A stretch of DNA of 64,000 nucleotides from Bacteroidota bacterium (GCA_026391675.1 JAPLDQ010000019.1:178975-242974), one strand, 5' to 3'; shown: positions 35,614 through 44,746, numbered from the stretch's first letter. Numbers and translations: made by a program. The notes: generated from the sequence alone by a model not told the origin.

Positions 35614-38386
35614 CTTTTGTTTTTTTAATAGTAATTAAATCTTCTTCTAATTCTATACATGCCTGATTACAAACAGTTTCAATCTGAAGCACCATATCAG
35701 ATATACCTTCTGTCTGTTGTTGGTTTTTTGCAAAATCCTGTATCCTTTTTGCCATTTCTTCATAATCGGTATTAATGCCCATAATTACAAATGAAGGAAT
35801 CATTTTATGAACTGCTGCATACAAAGATGCCCAGTCCTTTTCTTTCCAGCTCTGTTTCATCGCACTGATTAATGGAGGAGTTTGTTCAAGGTATAACGAA
35901 ATCATTTCCATCATCAGTACCGGGTTGGACTTAGTACGCTGAATTAAATAATTTAAATCAGTATATTTCAATGTTTTAGCTTTTATTATTTCTTCAACTA
36001 CATTATATCCATAGATTAGTTTTGATTTTTTAACCGCACCAATAATTTTAGTATATAATAGTTTTTCATCAACAGGTTTTGCTATGTAATCATTCATACC
36101 CACAGCAGTACATTTTGCCAGATCAACCGTGGTTACATCTGCTGTTAATGCAATAATTGGGATATTAGAATTCATTTCTTCCCTGATATAGCATGTGGCT
36201 TCAAATCCGTTCATTTCAGGCATCTGTAAGTCCATGAGCACAATATCGTATGATTTGGTTTTTAGTTTTTCAATGGCTATTAATCCGTTGTCAGCTATAT
36301 CACATTCAAATTCAAAATCGTCCAGCAATGTTTTCATCAACAGTTGATTCAATTTAATATCTTCAACAACCAATACTTTAATGCCTTTAATTTCATTATC
36401 CAATTCTATTAACTCATCTTCAGATGCAACTTCAGCTTTTGTCTTTAAAAATTCCAATATAAAACTAAAGGTGGAACCTTCGCCAACTTTACTTATTACA
36501 TGAATACTTCCATCCTGTGCTTCTACCAATTGTTTAACAATGGCAAGTCCCAATCCGGTCCCTCCGTATAATCTTGAAGTAGTGCTGGATGCCTGTTGGA
36601 AATTTTCAAAAATCTTTTCAATCTTAGTTTCTGATATTCCGATTCCTGTATCCTTTATAGCAAATTCGATACTTACTTTTTTTTCATCTTCAGCTAATAA
36701 ACGTACACTTACAACAATTTTTCCGGTATTTGTGAACTTTACTGAATTACTTACCAGATTCAAAATAATCTGGTGCAAACGTACAGGGTCACCAACTAAA
36801 ACTTCAGGAATTCTGCTATCATATTCTTTAAAAAGATCAAGATTTTTTTCTCTGATTTTTGGTTCAAACAAATGAATCATGGCAGAGATGGAAAGAGCCA
36901 TTTTAAATGGTGTTTGTTCAAAAATCATTTTGCCTGCATCCACTTTGGCCAGATCGAGTATATCGTTGATTAATACAATCAATGCATCTCCACTCATTTT
37001 GATTGCCTGAAGGTATTCTTTTTGTTTGTTGCTTATCTCTGATTTCATCAGGACTTTAGTAAATCCTATGATGGCATTCATAGGTGTTCGGATTTCATGA
37101 CTCATATTGGACAAGAATTGCTGTTTTGCTTTTACAGCAGTTTCAGCAATGAGTGTGGCGCTTTCTGCCTTTAATTTAGCTTCTTCAGCTATTCCAACGG
37201 CAAGCTCAGCAAACACAATAGCCTCTGTTAATTCAGTTGCTATCCTTTTTTGATCTGTAATATCTCTGGCTACAACAACCACGCCCAATACATTCCCTTT
37301 ATCATCTCTATATACAGACCCATTAAATAAAACATCTGTTAATTTATCATCTCTTATTGTCAATGGATAATCTGTAACAAATCCTTTGGCAAAAACCTCC
37401 TGATAAACCTCCCTTGCTTTCTGTGGTTCAGTAAAATAATCAAAGAAATCACTGCCTTTTAATTTTTCGCGTGAAACGCCTGTAATGTTAACTGAGGCAT
37501 TGTTCATATCGGTAATTTTACCCTCAAGATTTATAGTAAATAAAGGGTCCAGACTGGCTTCTATCAGACTACGGGCATATTCTGAAGTCAGTTTTAAAGA
37601 ATCGGTGATGGCTTCCAGTTCAATACTTTCAATTTCACGCTTTTCTTTTTCTTTGTTTTGGAATATAAGTTCCTTATCAGCAATGATTAATTCAGCAGCC
37701 CGCTTTCCTTTTTCATTACTTTGAAAAACAAGTTCTTTGTTGGCAATACCTAATTCGTTGGCTCGCTTTTCTTTTTCATCATTTTGAAAGGCAAGTTCTT
37801 TATTGGCAATAATTAATTCAGCAGCACGCTTTTCCTTCTCTTCATTTTGAAAAGCCAGTTCTTTATTGGCAATAATTAATTCTTTGGCTCGCTTTTCTTT
37901 TTCATCATTTTGAAAGGCAAGTTCTTTGTTGGCTACTATCAATTCAGCGGCTCGCTTTTCCTTTTCATCATTTTGAAAGGCAAGTTCTTTGTTGGCTATT
38001 TTTAAATCAGTGGCCCATTTTTGTTCTGCAATATCTCTGGCCACAACAACTGCTCCTAAAACACATCCATTATTATCCTTATAAACTGATCCATTGAAAA
38101 GGACATCGGTTAACTTTCCATTTAAATTACGAAAAGTAAGTGGAGAATCAACAATACTTCCTTTTTTAAATATATCCAGATAAATTTGTCTTGCTTTATC
38201 AGGTTCAGTAAAATAGTCAAAAAAATTAGTTCCTATCAGTTTTTCACGATCTACTCCGGTAATGTTCACTTTAGCCTGATTTACATCGGTAATCTTACCT
38301 TTTGTATTGAACGCAATTAATGGATCCAGACTTGCTTCAATTAAGCTGCTTGCATAATAAGAGTCATGCATTTTTGTTCTTTCCAT
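35597..38386 (-). CDS. Hybrid histidine kinase: PAS, coiled-coil repeats, PAS, HisKA, HATPase, REC, HPt
   Basis: 929 residues with no clear membrane segment, so probably a cytosolic sensor. Order: PAS (about 10-125), six near-identical 21-residue coiled-coil repeats (about 128-260, unit RAAELIIANKELAFQNDEKEK), PAS (about 268-385), HisKA with NMSHEIRTPMN (His near 433), HATPase with NLVSNSVKFTNTG and GTGLGLAI, REC with IVLMDLQMPEMNG, and an HPt-like end with VHKMIPSF. Both PAS domains carry the same ITGVxREKL and NGSVY(K/R)D motifs, so they look duplicated. It lies 40 bases after the AraC gene. Confidence 0.9.
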   Translation of the reverse strand: MERTKMHDSYYASSLIEASLDPLIAFNTKGKITDVNQAKVNITGVDREKLIGTNFFDYFTEPDKARQIYLDIFKKGSIVDSPLTFRNLNGKLTDVLFNGSVYKDNNGCVLGAVVVARDIAEQKWATDLKIANKELAFQNDEKEKRAAELIVANKELAFQNDEKEKRAKELIIANKELAFQNEEKEKRAAELIIANKELAFQNDEKEKRANELGIANKELVFQSNEKGKRAAELIIADKELIFQNKEKEKREIESIELEAITDSLKLTSEYARSLIEASLDPLFTINLEGKITDMNNASVNITGVSREKLKGSDFFDYFTEPQKAREVYQEVFAKGFVTDYPLTIRDDKLTDVLFNGSVYRDDKGNVLGVVVVARDITDQKRIATELTEAIVFAELAVGIAEEAKLKAESATLIAETAVKAKQQFLSNMSHEIRTPMNAIIGFTKVLMKSEISNKQKEYLQAIKMSGDALIVLINDILDLAKVDAGKMIFEQTPFKMALSISAMIHLFEPKIREKNLDLFKEYDSRIPEVLVGDPVRLHQIILNLVSNSVKFTNTGKIVVSVRLLAEDEKKVSIEFAIKDTGIGISETKIEKIFENFQQASSTTSRLYGGTGLGLAIVKQLVEAQDGSIHVISKVGEGSTFSFILEFLKTKAEVASEDELIELDNEIKGIKVLVVEDIKLNQLLMKTLLDDFEFECDIADNGLIAIEKLKTKSYDIVLMDLQMPEMNGFEATCYIREEMNSNIPIIALTADVTTVDLAKCTAVGMNDYIAKPVDEKLLYTKIIGAVKKSKLIYGYNVVEEIIKAKTLKYTDLNYLIQRTKSNPVLMMEMISLYLEQTPPLISAMKQSWKEKDWASLYAAVHKMIPSFVIMGINTDYEEMAKRIQDFAKNQQQTEGISDMVLQIETVCNQACIELEEDLITIKKTKDEQSK
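37625..38010. repeat. 63-bp coding tandem repeat (six units) in the hybrid kinase
   Basis: Six units of 21 codons encode (K/R)(A)xELxIANKELAFQNDEKEK. 21 residues is three heptads, so each unit adds three coiled-coil turns and keeps the helical register between the two PAS domains. Confidence 0.85.
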
Positions 38387-38426
38387 ATTATTATTTATTT
38401 GACTCTATAATTAAAAATTGGGTAAA

Positions 38427-39005
38427 TTATTCATTATTCAGACTCCCGATTTCTTCAATCGGACTTCTTCTTTTATTTTTTAACTGTTTAAAATGTGAAG
38501 GTGTAAGTCCTGTCACTTTTTTAAACTGATTGGATAAATGGGCTACACTGCTGTAATTAAGTTTATAGGCTATTTCAGTAATGTTTAATTCATCATAAAT
38601 AATCAACTCTTTGATTCGTTCGATTTTATGAGAAATAATAAAATGCTCAATGGTTGTTCCCTGAACTTCTGAAAACAAATTTGCCATATACGTATAATCA
38701 TATTTTAGTTTTTCGCTTAAATAATCAGAAAAGTTTACTTTAATCATATCATTGGTATAATGCACCATTTCAACAACAGTATTTTTAATTTTCTCAATTA
38801 AGATAGCCTTTTTGTCGTCCATTAATTCAAGTCCAGAATTTAGCAGGCCTGCTTTTAACAGTTCCCTTTCTTCTGCTGTAATATCTTCCATAATTTCCAC
38901 TTCGCCAAGGTCAACAACAATAAAATGCAATCCAAGTTTTTTCAACTCATCTTTTACTGCCATTTTACATCGCATGCTTACCATGTATTTTATATATAGC
39001 TTCAT
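38427..39005 (-). CDS. AraC-type transcription regulator with degenerate HMA-like N-terminus
   Basis: 192 residues. The C-terminal half (about 90-182) is an AraC two-helix-turn-helix domain: HFIISHKIERIKELIIYDE, ITEIAYKLNYSSVAHLSNQF, KKVTGLTPSHFKQ. The N-terminal half (1-70) resembles the heavy-metal-associated fold seen in many Bacteroidota regulators of this type, whose start usually reads MVCxRC; here it reads MVSMRC, with the first Cys lost. Promoter copy 12 lies about 250 bases upstream. The kinase follows 40 bases downstream. AraC proteins bind direct repeats about 21 bp apart, matching the tandem repeats. This makes it the best candidate activator, by inference. Confidence 0.8.
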   Translation of the reverse strand: MKLYIKYMVSMRCKMAVKDELKKLGLHFIVVDLGEVEIMEDITAEERELLKAGLLNSGLELMDDKKAILIEKIKNTVVEMVHYTNDMIKVNFSDYLSEKLKYDYTYMANLFSEVQGTTIEHFIISHKIERIKELIIYDELNITEIAYKLNYSSVAHLSNQFKKVTGLTPSHFKQLKNKRRSPIEEIGSLNNE

Positions 39006-39259
39006 GGATTATTATTTAGTAAATGTTAGCAAATTTGCTGTTAGTTGATATTTTAAATTCTTTAAACATAAAAATAAATTGAAATTACTGGGTATAAGTT
39101 TTAGTCGTTTAGTTTATATATTCAATTAACATTCTAAGAACAACCATTTTATCTTTTGAAACAAGAGGAATACTGATTAATGCGTATTGCAAACCGACGT
39201 AATATGCCTTTATTTTAAGTTGAAAATGAGGTAAAATATGATTAATATGTAATAATCTG

Positions 39260-39324
39260 TAAATTTACAATATAATTATACAAAATCATTATAGAATTTT
39301 AACTAAAACTTACATAATTCACAC
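39260..39324 (-). promoter_or_regulatory. Tandem-repeat promoter module, copy 12 (AraC/kinase operon)
   Basis: Read leftward: distal GTGTGAATTATGTAA (39324-39310), proximal AATTCTATAA (39298-39289, weaker), cores 21 bp apart, 21-bp gap, then TAAATTTA (39267-39260). The 334-base gap between genes at 39006-39339 otherwise shows only a leader of about 250 bases, with no start-codon-initiated gene. Confidence 0.6.
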
Positions 39325-39339
39325 ATTTTGTGTTAAAAA

Positions 39340-41727
39340 CTAATCCAGATACAATGGCAGTAAAACCTGATGATGTGGAAATGGATTTTTATTAAAATTA
39401 GTTGAATAGGCTGGTTTTAATAATTTGATATGTGTTCTTGCATTGTTAGTTTTCAACTCAATTTTTGGCTTGACCATATCGTGATATTGCGCTATACATA
39501 ATCTTGCCATCAGATAACTTACTGTAGATTCAGCTCCCTGATTGAGATTTACATTTTTTTCTTCTAATCCGTCGTAACACCCTCCTGTGCAGGGATTGTA
39601 AACAATCTGATGCAAACGGTTTTTGCCCAAAAACCAATTAAAAGCGGTAAACATTTTTAAGCGATAATCAGTATCACCAAAAACATCATAAAAATTACTT
39701 AAGGTTAATATGGTATATGCTACATCAATAGGTTGTTCTCCAAATGGTTCTGCTTTGGCACCTTTTTGCAGCCATTTTTTATTAGAAATAACTTCAATCC
39801 CATTTTTATTAAATGTTTTTGACAATAAAAAACCAAATGAAGATAGAGCAATATCTTTATACTCCTGTTCTTTTGTTACTATCCATGTATACAATAAAGC
39901 TTCAGGTAAAATGCTGTTAGCATAAGTAAGATAGCTTTCAAACCATTCCCATTCAGGCACAGATTCATGTTTATACATTTGCACCAGGCGATTGGCAAAA
40001 GTTTTAATATAAGAAAGTATTTCTTCATCAGGAATAGTCAGGTAATAGTAATAAAATCCTTTTACAGCAAATGCCATAGCCCTTGAAGAAGTTATTTGTA
40101 AGATATGAGGAAGTGCTTTTTTAAATATTGATTTGGCTTCTGAAATTATATCCTGAGGTATCAATCCTTTTAATGAAATTAAATATCCCAAAGCCCAGAT
40201 TGCTCTGCCATTGGCATCATCAAGATTTACATCCTTATTCTGATCTGTGAATTTATTATTTGCATCTATATAATTATAAAAATCCCCATCCTTTTGTTGT
40301 GAATGTTTAATGAAACTCAAATATTTATTGATATAATAAACATCATCCTCATTGGCATTCAGCTTAAAATTCATACAGCAGACGATCAAAGCTCTGGCAT
40401 TATCATCCAACGTATAACCGGACGTGATATCAGGATGGTTGATTTTTGAAAATTGTATCATTCCGATATTGGTAGTCATTTTTTTTAAGTGACTTAAATT
40501 AAGATCAGGCAATTTATATTGTAATTTGATTTTTTTATTCGTAATATTTCTAAACAATTGGGCATGTGCAACTGCAGAATTTTCCCAACTTGTGGCAACT
40601 ATTTTTTGCAGGGCATTTGTACTCATTTTTTTTCTAAGAGGTTCATTATTAAGCAACGAAATAACACTTTCTGCCAATTGCTTAGAATTGCGAAAATCGA
40701 AAATAATACCGGTATCTTTGGTTAAAACTTCCTTTGCATGTGGTATAGGTGTTGAAATAATAGGGCATCCACAACTCATGGCATATGCAAATGTACCACT
40801 TACCGCCTGATTTGGATCATTAGTAGTAAACAAATAAATATCAGTTAATTGCAAATATTCAAGTAATTCAGGCAAAGCAAGATAGTTATTGATAAACAAT
40901 ACATTATCTTCAATTTCCAATGTTTTTACTTTTGCTTCCAGCATCTTTCTGTATTTTTCACCTTCAGATTTCACAACTTCAGGATGGGTTTTACCAATTA
41001 TTAAAAATACGACTTCCGGACATTCCTTAATTATTGAGGGCAATGCATCTAAAGTAGTTTCTATACTTTTGCCTGAGCTGAGTAAACCGAATGTGGATAA
41101 GACTTTTTTGTTTTCTAGTCCGTATTTTAATTTTAATAGTTTTTTACCAAGATGAAGAACTAAATGTGTGCCATGTGCGATAACGCTTATTTTTTGAGGA
41201 AGCACACCATAATCCTCAGCCAGAATTTTTGCTGAATTTTTGGTCATTACTATTATTGATTCGCATGCAGTTGATATATTTCTGGTCTTAAACTTCATCA
41301 ATATATCAGGATTTGGGAGTACAGTATGAAAAACAATGATAACCGGTTTGCTAAGATCATATAAAAATTGTAAAAAAGCTTCTTCCTGTTTCATATAAAA
41401 GCCAAACTCATGCTGTATCAACACAATTTTTATACGGTCATCATTATTAATAATTATTGACAAATATTTATATTCAGTTGCCAAAGAAGTTTTTAACGTA
41501 AATTTAACTTCAGGAGGATAATGATAGGTATTCCCGTTTGATTCCAGGGCACAAACCTTTAACGAAAAACTATTATTAAATTTATTTTCAATGGCTTTTA
41601 TTAAATCCTGCGAGTAAGTGGCTATTCCACATTCTCTTGGAGGATAGGAAGTTAAGAATAAAATTTCATCGAGTTCATTTTTATTTTCAGGAACTATTGT
41701 TAAGTTATTGTTGTGAAAAGTATTCAT
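39340..41727 (-). CDS. GT4 glycosyltransferase fused to an alpha-helical glycosidase-like domain
   Basis: 795 residues. Residues about 20-400 form a GT-B glycosyltransferase of family 4 (start FLTSYPPRECGIATYSQDL, donor-site region FTTNDPNQAVSGTFAYAMSCGCPIIST). Residues about 415-780 form an all-helical domain with DDNARALIVCCM, DANGRAIWALGY and QGAESTVSYLMARL, typical of the (alpha/alpha)6 glycoside hydrolase-like tails on such proteins. It likely acts on oligo- or polysaccharides in the cytosol. It lies 96 bases after the GH130 gene, which suggests a shared pathway of mannose- or glucose-type glycan metabolism. Confidence 0.8.
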   Translation of the reverse strand: MNTFHNNNLTIVPENKNELDEILFLTSYPPRECGIATYSQDLIKAIENKFNNSFSLKVCALESNGNTYHYPPEVKFTLKTSLATEYKYLSIIINNDDRIKIVLIQHEFGFYMKQEEAFLQFLYDLSKPVIIVFHTVLPNPDILMKFKTRNISTACESIIVMTKNSAKILAEDYGVLPQKISVIAHGTHLVLHLGKKLLKLKYGLENKKVLSTFGLLSSGKSIETTLDALPSIIKECPEVVFLIIGKTHPEVVKSEGEKYRKMLEAKVKTLEIEDNVLFINNYLALPELLEYLQLTDIYLFTTNDPNQAVSGTFAYAMSCGCPIISTPIPHAKEVLTKDTGIIFDFRNSKQLAESVISLLNNEPLRKKMSTNALQKIVATSWENSAVAHAQLFRNITNKKIKLQYKLPDLNLSHLKKMTTNIGMIQFSKINHPDITSGYTLDDNARALIVCCMNFKLNANEDDVYYINKYLSFIKHSQQKDGDFYNYIDANNKFTDQNKDVNLDDANGRAIWALGYLISLKGLIPQDIISEAKSIFKKALPHILQITSSRAMAFAVKGFYYYYLTIPDEEILSYIKTFANRLVQMYKHESVPEWEWFESYLTYANSILPEALLYTWIVTKEQEYKDIALSSFGFLLSKTFNKNGIEVISNKKWLQKGAKAEPFGEQPIDVAYTILTLSNFYDVFGDTDYRLKMFTAFNWFLGKNRLHQIVYNPCTGGCYDGLEEKNVNLNQGAESTVSYLMARLCIAQYHDMVKPKIELKTNNARTHIKLLKPAYSTNFNKNPFPHHQVLLPLYLD

Positions 41728-41823
41728 AATAGTTTAGCATTAATAAAGTTTTTAATTTTGTTTATAGTTTAAATCTTAAGTCAGTTAACAGGAAATATTT
41801 ATTTTCTCAATATTATTTTGTTT

Positions 41824-42867
41824 TTAATTTTTTTCAGGTAAACATCTTAACAAATCAGCCAATAATGCAGATAAACTTAATGAAGCGACAGCGATATGTG
41901 AATCAGCCGCACCATAATAAATATATAATGTATCGCCGAATAAAGCGCTACCTGTAGGAAAAACTACATTGTTAACTTCACCTTTAAGTTCCCATTTGAA
42001 TTCTGGCGTAAACAATACATGTGGTAAGCGTACAATTTCTTTTCGAGGATCATCAATATCAAGCAAAGCTGCTGCACAGGCAGAATAGACAAGACCTTTT
42101 TCAGTATCCTGCACTCCATGGTAAATCAGCAACCATCCATGTTCTGTTTCAATAGGAGGGCAACCGCTGCCTATATAATTTAATTCATGCTGATATACAG
42201 GATCCATAACAATATGATCCTGAAAATTACGGAAATAATCATACCAGAATTCTTTGGTGAGTTCATTTAAATTTTTTACTGAAACCAATTGGATACCAGG
42301 TCTTATCCTATGCAGAAAGACGAGATTCCCATTAATCCTTCTGGGGAAAAAAACTAAATTTTTATCCCATAACAGTATCTTTTCTTCAGGATCGCCTTCC
42401 TGATAATAGAAATTGTGATTATGATAATAGTTTTGATTGACTTTACCCGCTTTTTCTACCAAAGAAACAAATCTGGCATAGGTAATATGTGCTACTATCA
42501 TGCCTTTCTTTTTAAAATGCTTAAGATCTTTAGAAACAGCATAGGCTCCCCTTGCATTTGTACCGTCATATCCTGTATAGGTCATATAGTACATATCATC
42601 AATTTTTACGATTCTCGGGTCCTCAATTCCTTGCGATTCAAAATCCAGTTCAGATTTCATAAAAGGTTTTTCCCAACGTTCGGCAATTTTCAAAGGTCCA
42701 TCAAGCCGGCAATAGCCTATACTTGAATGGTTACCGTTTCTTACAGCCCTGTAAAAGATATGAACATTATCACCCTCACGTATAGCAGCTGGATTTAGCA
42801 CAGCTTCATTTTCAAATTCAAGATTGGTCTTTGATAATAAGATACCTTCTTTTTTAACTTCTATCAT
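41824..42867 (-). CDS. GH130 family glycoside phosphorylase/hydrolase
   Basis: 347 residues from the chosen start. Family GH130 motifs are visible: NPAAI(R)EGDNVHIFYRA, SQGIEDPRIVKIDDMYYMTYTGYDG, PRRINGNLVFLHRIRPGIQ and IYHGVQD. GH130 enzymes phosphorolyse or hydrolyse beta-mannosides. The longest frame starts at 42933, only two bases from the hairpin at 42935-42972. The Met at 42867 (MIEVKKEGILLSK) fits the family start better, with 42897 as an alternative. Substrate specificity cannot be read from sequence. Confidence 0.82.
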   Translation of the reverse strand: MIEVKKEGILLSKTNLEFENEAVLNPAAIREGDNVHIFYRAVRNGNHSSIGYCRLDGPLKIAERWEKPFMKSELDFESQGIEDPRIVKIDDMYYMTYTGYDGTNARGAYAVSKDLKHFKKKGMIVAHITYARFVSLVEKAGKVNQNYYHNHNFYYQEGDPEEKILLWDKNLVFFPRRINGNLVFLHRIRPGIQLVSVKNLNELTKEFWYDYFRNFQDHIVMDPVYQHELNYIGSGCPPIETEHGWLLIYHGVQDTEKGLVYSACAAALLDIDDPRKEIVRLPHVLFTPEFKWELKGEVNNVVFPTGSALFGDTLYIYYGAADSHIAVASLSLSALLADLLRCLPEKN

Positions 42868-42934
42868 TTTGTTGATTTTATTTCCTTTTATTGGCATTAA
42901 AAAGAAGATGCTATAATAATTTAAATTATTCAAA

Positions 42935-42972
42935 AAAATCGAAGAATTCGTATTTGTAAATTCTTCGATTTT
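42935..42972 (-). terminator. Terminator hairpin between the cupin and GH130 genes
   Basis: A perfect 14-bp stem, AAAATCGAAGAATT (42935-42948) with AATTCTTCGATTTT (42959-42972), 10-base loop, followed on the left by an A/T tract. It implies that GH130 has its own promoter or depends on read-through. Confidence 0.7.
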
Positions 42973-43011
42973 AAAACTTTATGCAATCTTACCCATTATA
43001 AATCAATATTT

Positions 43012-43425
43012 TTAATTAGTAAGCGGTTGAAAAATTCCGAATACAATCGTTAACAAGAGTACTGTTTCAGCTTTTATTCTCAGTTTATACTTAATATTCT
43101 CCTGAAGCGTAAGTAACTGACCTTTATTAAGTAAAACATTTGCTTTTTTTGTTAAAAATTGCATCTCCCCTTCTATGATATGAAATGTAATCGATTCATT
43201 TGACTGAAAAGATTTAATTTCACATCCCTCCTGTAGTGCTGTAAGTACTATTTTCCTACCGGGTTTATTGAAAAGGACCATTTCATTATATCCTGTATTT
43301 GTCCAAACATTGTTATTTTTCATTTCTTCAATTAAAACCGGTAAATTATGAGTCAGTAAGGTATTTGAGGCTGACTTATTATCCTTTGTTAATGGACTTT
43401 TAGTTTTTATCTTACTATTTTGCAT
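43012..43425 (-). CDS. Cupin-like small protein
   Basis: 137 residues. The middle reads as a small beta-barrel with ESITFHIIEGEMQFLTKKANVLL then GQLLTLQENIKYKLRI, the pattern of a cupin fold. The usual metal-binding His motif (HxH ... H) is incomplete: only one His (TFHIIEG) is in place. It may therefore bind a ligand without metal chemistry. It lies between the YtxH gene and GH130 and ends at a terminator. Role unknown. Confidence 0.6.
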   Translation of the reverse strand: MQNSKIKTKSPLTKDNKSASNTLLTHNLPVLIEEMKNNNVWTNTGYNEMVLFNKPGRKIVLTALQEGCEIKSFQSNESITFHIIEGEMQFLTKKANVLLNKGQLLTLQENIKYKLRIKAETVLLLTIVFGIFQPLTN

Positions 43426-43489
43426 ACCAATAATTAATAATATTTGTTATAAATTAAACTGCTTTAATGAAGATCTGCTTAATAAATAA

Positions 43490-43762
43490 TTATGTTGTTT
43501 TTGCTGATTTAGCATCTTTTTCAGATTTATTTTTTTGATGATGAACAAAGCCGGAAACATCTTCTTTTACTTTATTATATTTATCAGAAATGTCATCTTT
43601 TAAATCATCAAATTTTTCTTTAATATTATCAGCATAATCCTCCCCTTTTTTAGCTATTTTTTTACGGGTTACTGATCCTTTTTCAGGGGCAAATAAAATC
43701 CCTAATACTGCTCCGGTGGCTATGCCGGCTAATAAGCCCAAAACTACTTTTCCTGTACTCAT
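43490..43762 (-). CDS. YtxH domain protein
   Basis: 90 residues: a Gly/Ala-rich membrane segment (residues about 5-26, VLGLLAGIATGAVLGILFAP), the signature PEKGSVTRKKI, then a charged helical tail. YtxH proteins are small general-stress membrane proteins first seen in Bacillus; their function is unknown. A second YtxH protein is encoded at 49443-49700 with the same PxKGSVTRKKL motif. It is in a run of closely spaced small stress genes. Confidence 0.85.
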   Translation of the reverse strand: MSTGKVVLGLLAGIATGAVLGILFAPEKGSVTRKKIAKKGEDYADNIKEKFDDLKDDISDKYNKVKEDVSGFVHHQKNKSEKDAKSAKTT

Positions 43763-43783
43763 GATATTTGTTTTTTTAATGGT

Positions 43784-44116
43784 TTAAAATAAAATTACAA
43801 GGAGCAATATTATTATAATTATTGCGCCTACAGATAAATATACGCCACCACCTCTGGCTTCAGTCGCCTGAAGTTCGGTTTTTATGGCACGGACTTCTTT
43901 ACGTAAACTTTTCTTTTCTGATGAAGTCAATTTTGATTTATCCATTTCCTTGATTTCATTCAAGCGAAGCAGTAAAGTTTTTGCTGCTTCTGCATCAGCA
44001 GGATTAGGAGCAACAACAGTAGTAGGTTGTACATCCTTTGTGGCTGAATAGGATTGAAGTGGCTGAACGCATAATAACAAAGCTGTTGTCATTAAGCATA
44101 ATGTGATTTTTTTCAT
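43784..44116 (-). CDS. Exported small protein with coiled helix and C-terminal membrane segment
   Basis: 110 residues: a signal peptide (1-25), a charged helical middle (about 40-85, KTLLLRLNEIKEMDKSKLTSSEKKSLRKEVRAIK), a short GGG linker, and a strongly hydrophobic C-terminal segment (93-110) ending in LLLVILF. The layout suggests a periplasmic helix anchored in the inner membrane. It is 21 bases from the YtxH gene, so probably co-transcribed. I do not recognise a named family. Confidence 0.6.
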   Translation of the reverse strand: MKKITLCLMTTALLLCVQPLQSYSATKDVQPTTVVAPNPADAEAAKTLLLRLNEIKEMDKSKLTSSEKKSLRKEVRAIKTELQATEARGGGVYLSVGAIIIIILLLVILF

Positions 44117-44172
44117 TTTTCTTGTTTGTTAAATTTAATTGTTTGTTATAGCCCAGTCAGATATTTTATGAT

Positions 44173-44529
44173 TTACTCATTTCTGTCACGGGCATTTGTT
44201 GTAATTATATTATCTTTATCAATAGCAATATCATACTCATAGCAATTACTGATTTGCAAACTAACTTCAGCAACTTCATTTCCCACCGAAATAGTAAATG
44301 TTGTGATTCCTGCTGCAAAACTTCTATAATCAGAAATAATACCGGATTGAATATTGTTAATGTTTTCGGTATTTCCACCCGATGTTTTAATCTGAACACT
44401 AATAACTTTGGTCCCATTATTAATGATTCTGCATCTCGGGCTTTCTCCATCACAATTTTTACAGGCATTTACAGAAATGAATATGATAAAGATTGTAAGT
44501 ATTGTGAGTATTGTTTTGAATTTTTTCAT
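44173..44529 (-). CDS. Small lipoprotein of unknown function
   Basis: 118 residues. The signal ends with a lipobox-like NAC at residues 21-23, and the mature part contains two further Cys (CKNCDGESPRC). The rest is beta-rich (ISVQIKTSGG, TFTISVG, VSLQIS), like a small beta-sandwich. It is likely attached to a membrane on the periplasmic or surface side. It sits in the cluster of small envelope genes; no family is recognised. Confidence 0.6.
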   Translation of the reverse strand: MKKFKTILTILTIFIIFISVNACKNCDGESPRCRIINNGTKVISVQIKTSGGNTENINNIQSGIISDYRSFAAGITTFTISVGNEVAEVSLQISNCYEYDIAIDKDNIITTNARDRNE

Positions 44530-44561
44530 TATAAATTGTTTTTATATTATTTACATTTTAT

Positions 44562-44717
44562 TCAAACTATCTTTTTCCCCTGAATAATCCGGAGTAAAAC
44601 AGCAATAACTGCTATCACTAAAAGAATATGAATAATGCCACCGGCATTGTAACCGATAAATCCAACAGCCCATCCTATAAGCAGGATTAGTGCTATAATA
44701 TAAAGTAGATTTCCCAT
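44562..44717 (-). CDS. lmo0937 family membrane protein
   Basis: 51 residues: MGNLLYIIALILLIGWAVGF, then GYNAGGIIHILLVIAVIAVLL ending RIIQGKK. This two-helix pattern with the central GxxAGGIIHILLVIA motif is that of the lmo0937 family of tiny membrane proteins, often found with stress genes. Function is unknown. It lies between the charged secreted protein gene and the small lipoprotein gene, all in the same direction with short gaps. Confidence 0.8.
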   Translation of the reverse strand: MGNLLYIIALILLIGWAVGFIGYNAGGIIHILLVIAVIAVLLRIIQGKKIV

Positions 44718-44746
44718 GATTTTATTTATTATTATTTATTATTAAA

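Noticed and set aside
39127..39260. Open frame of about 50 codons in the AraC leader, ending VVLRMLIEYIN
   Set aside because: It has no start codon before its last third and no recognisable relative; likely chance in a long leader.
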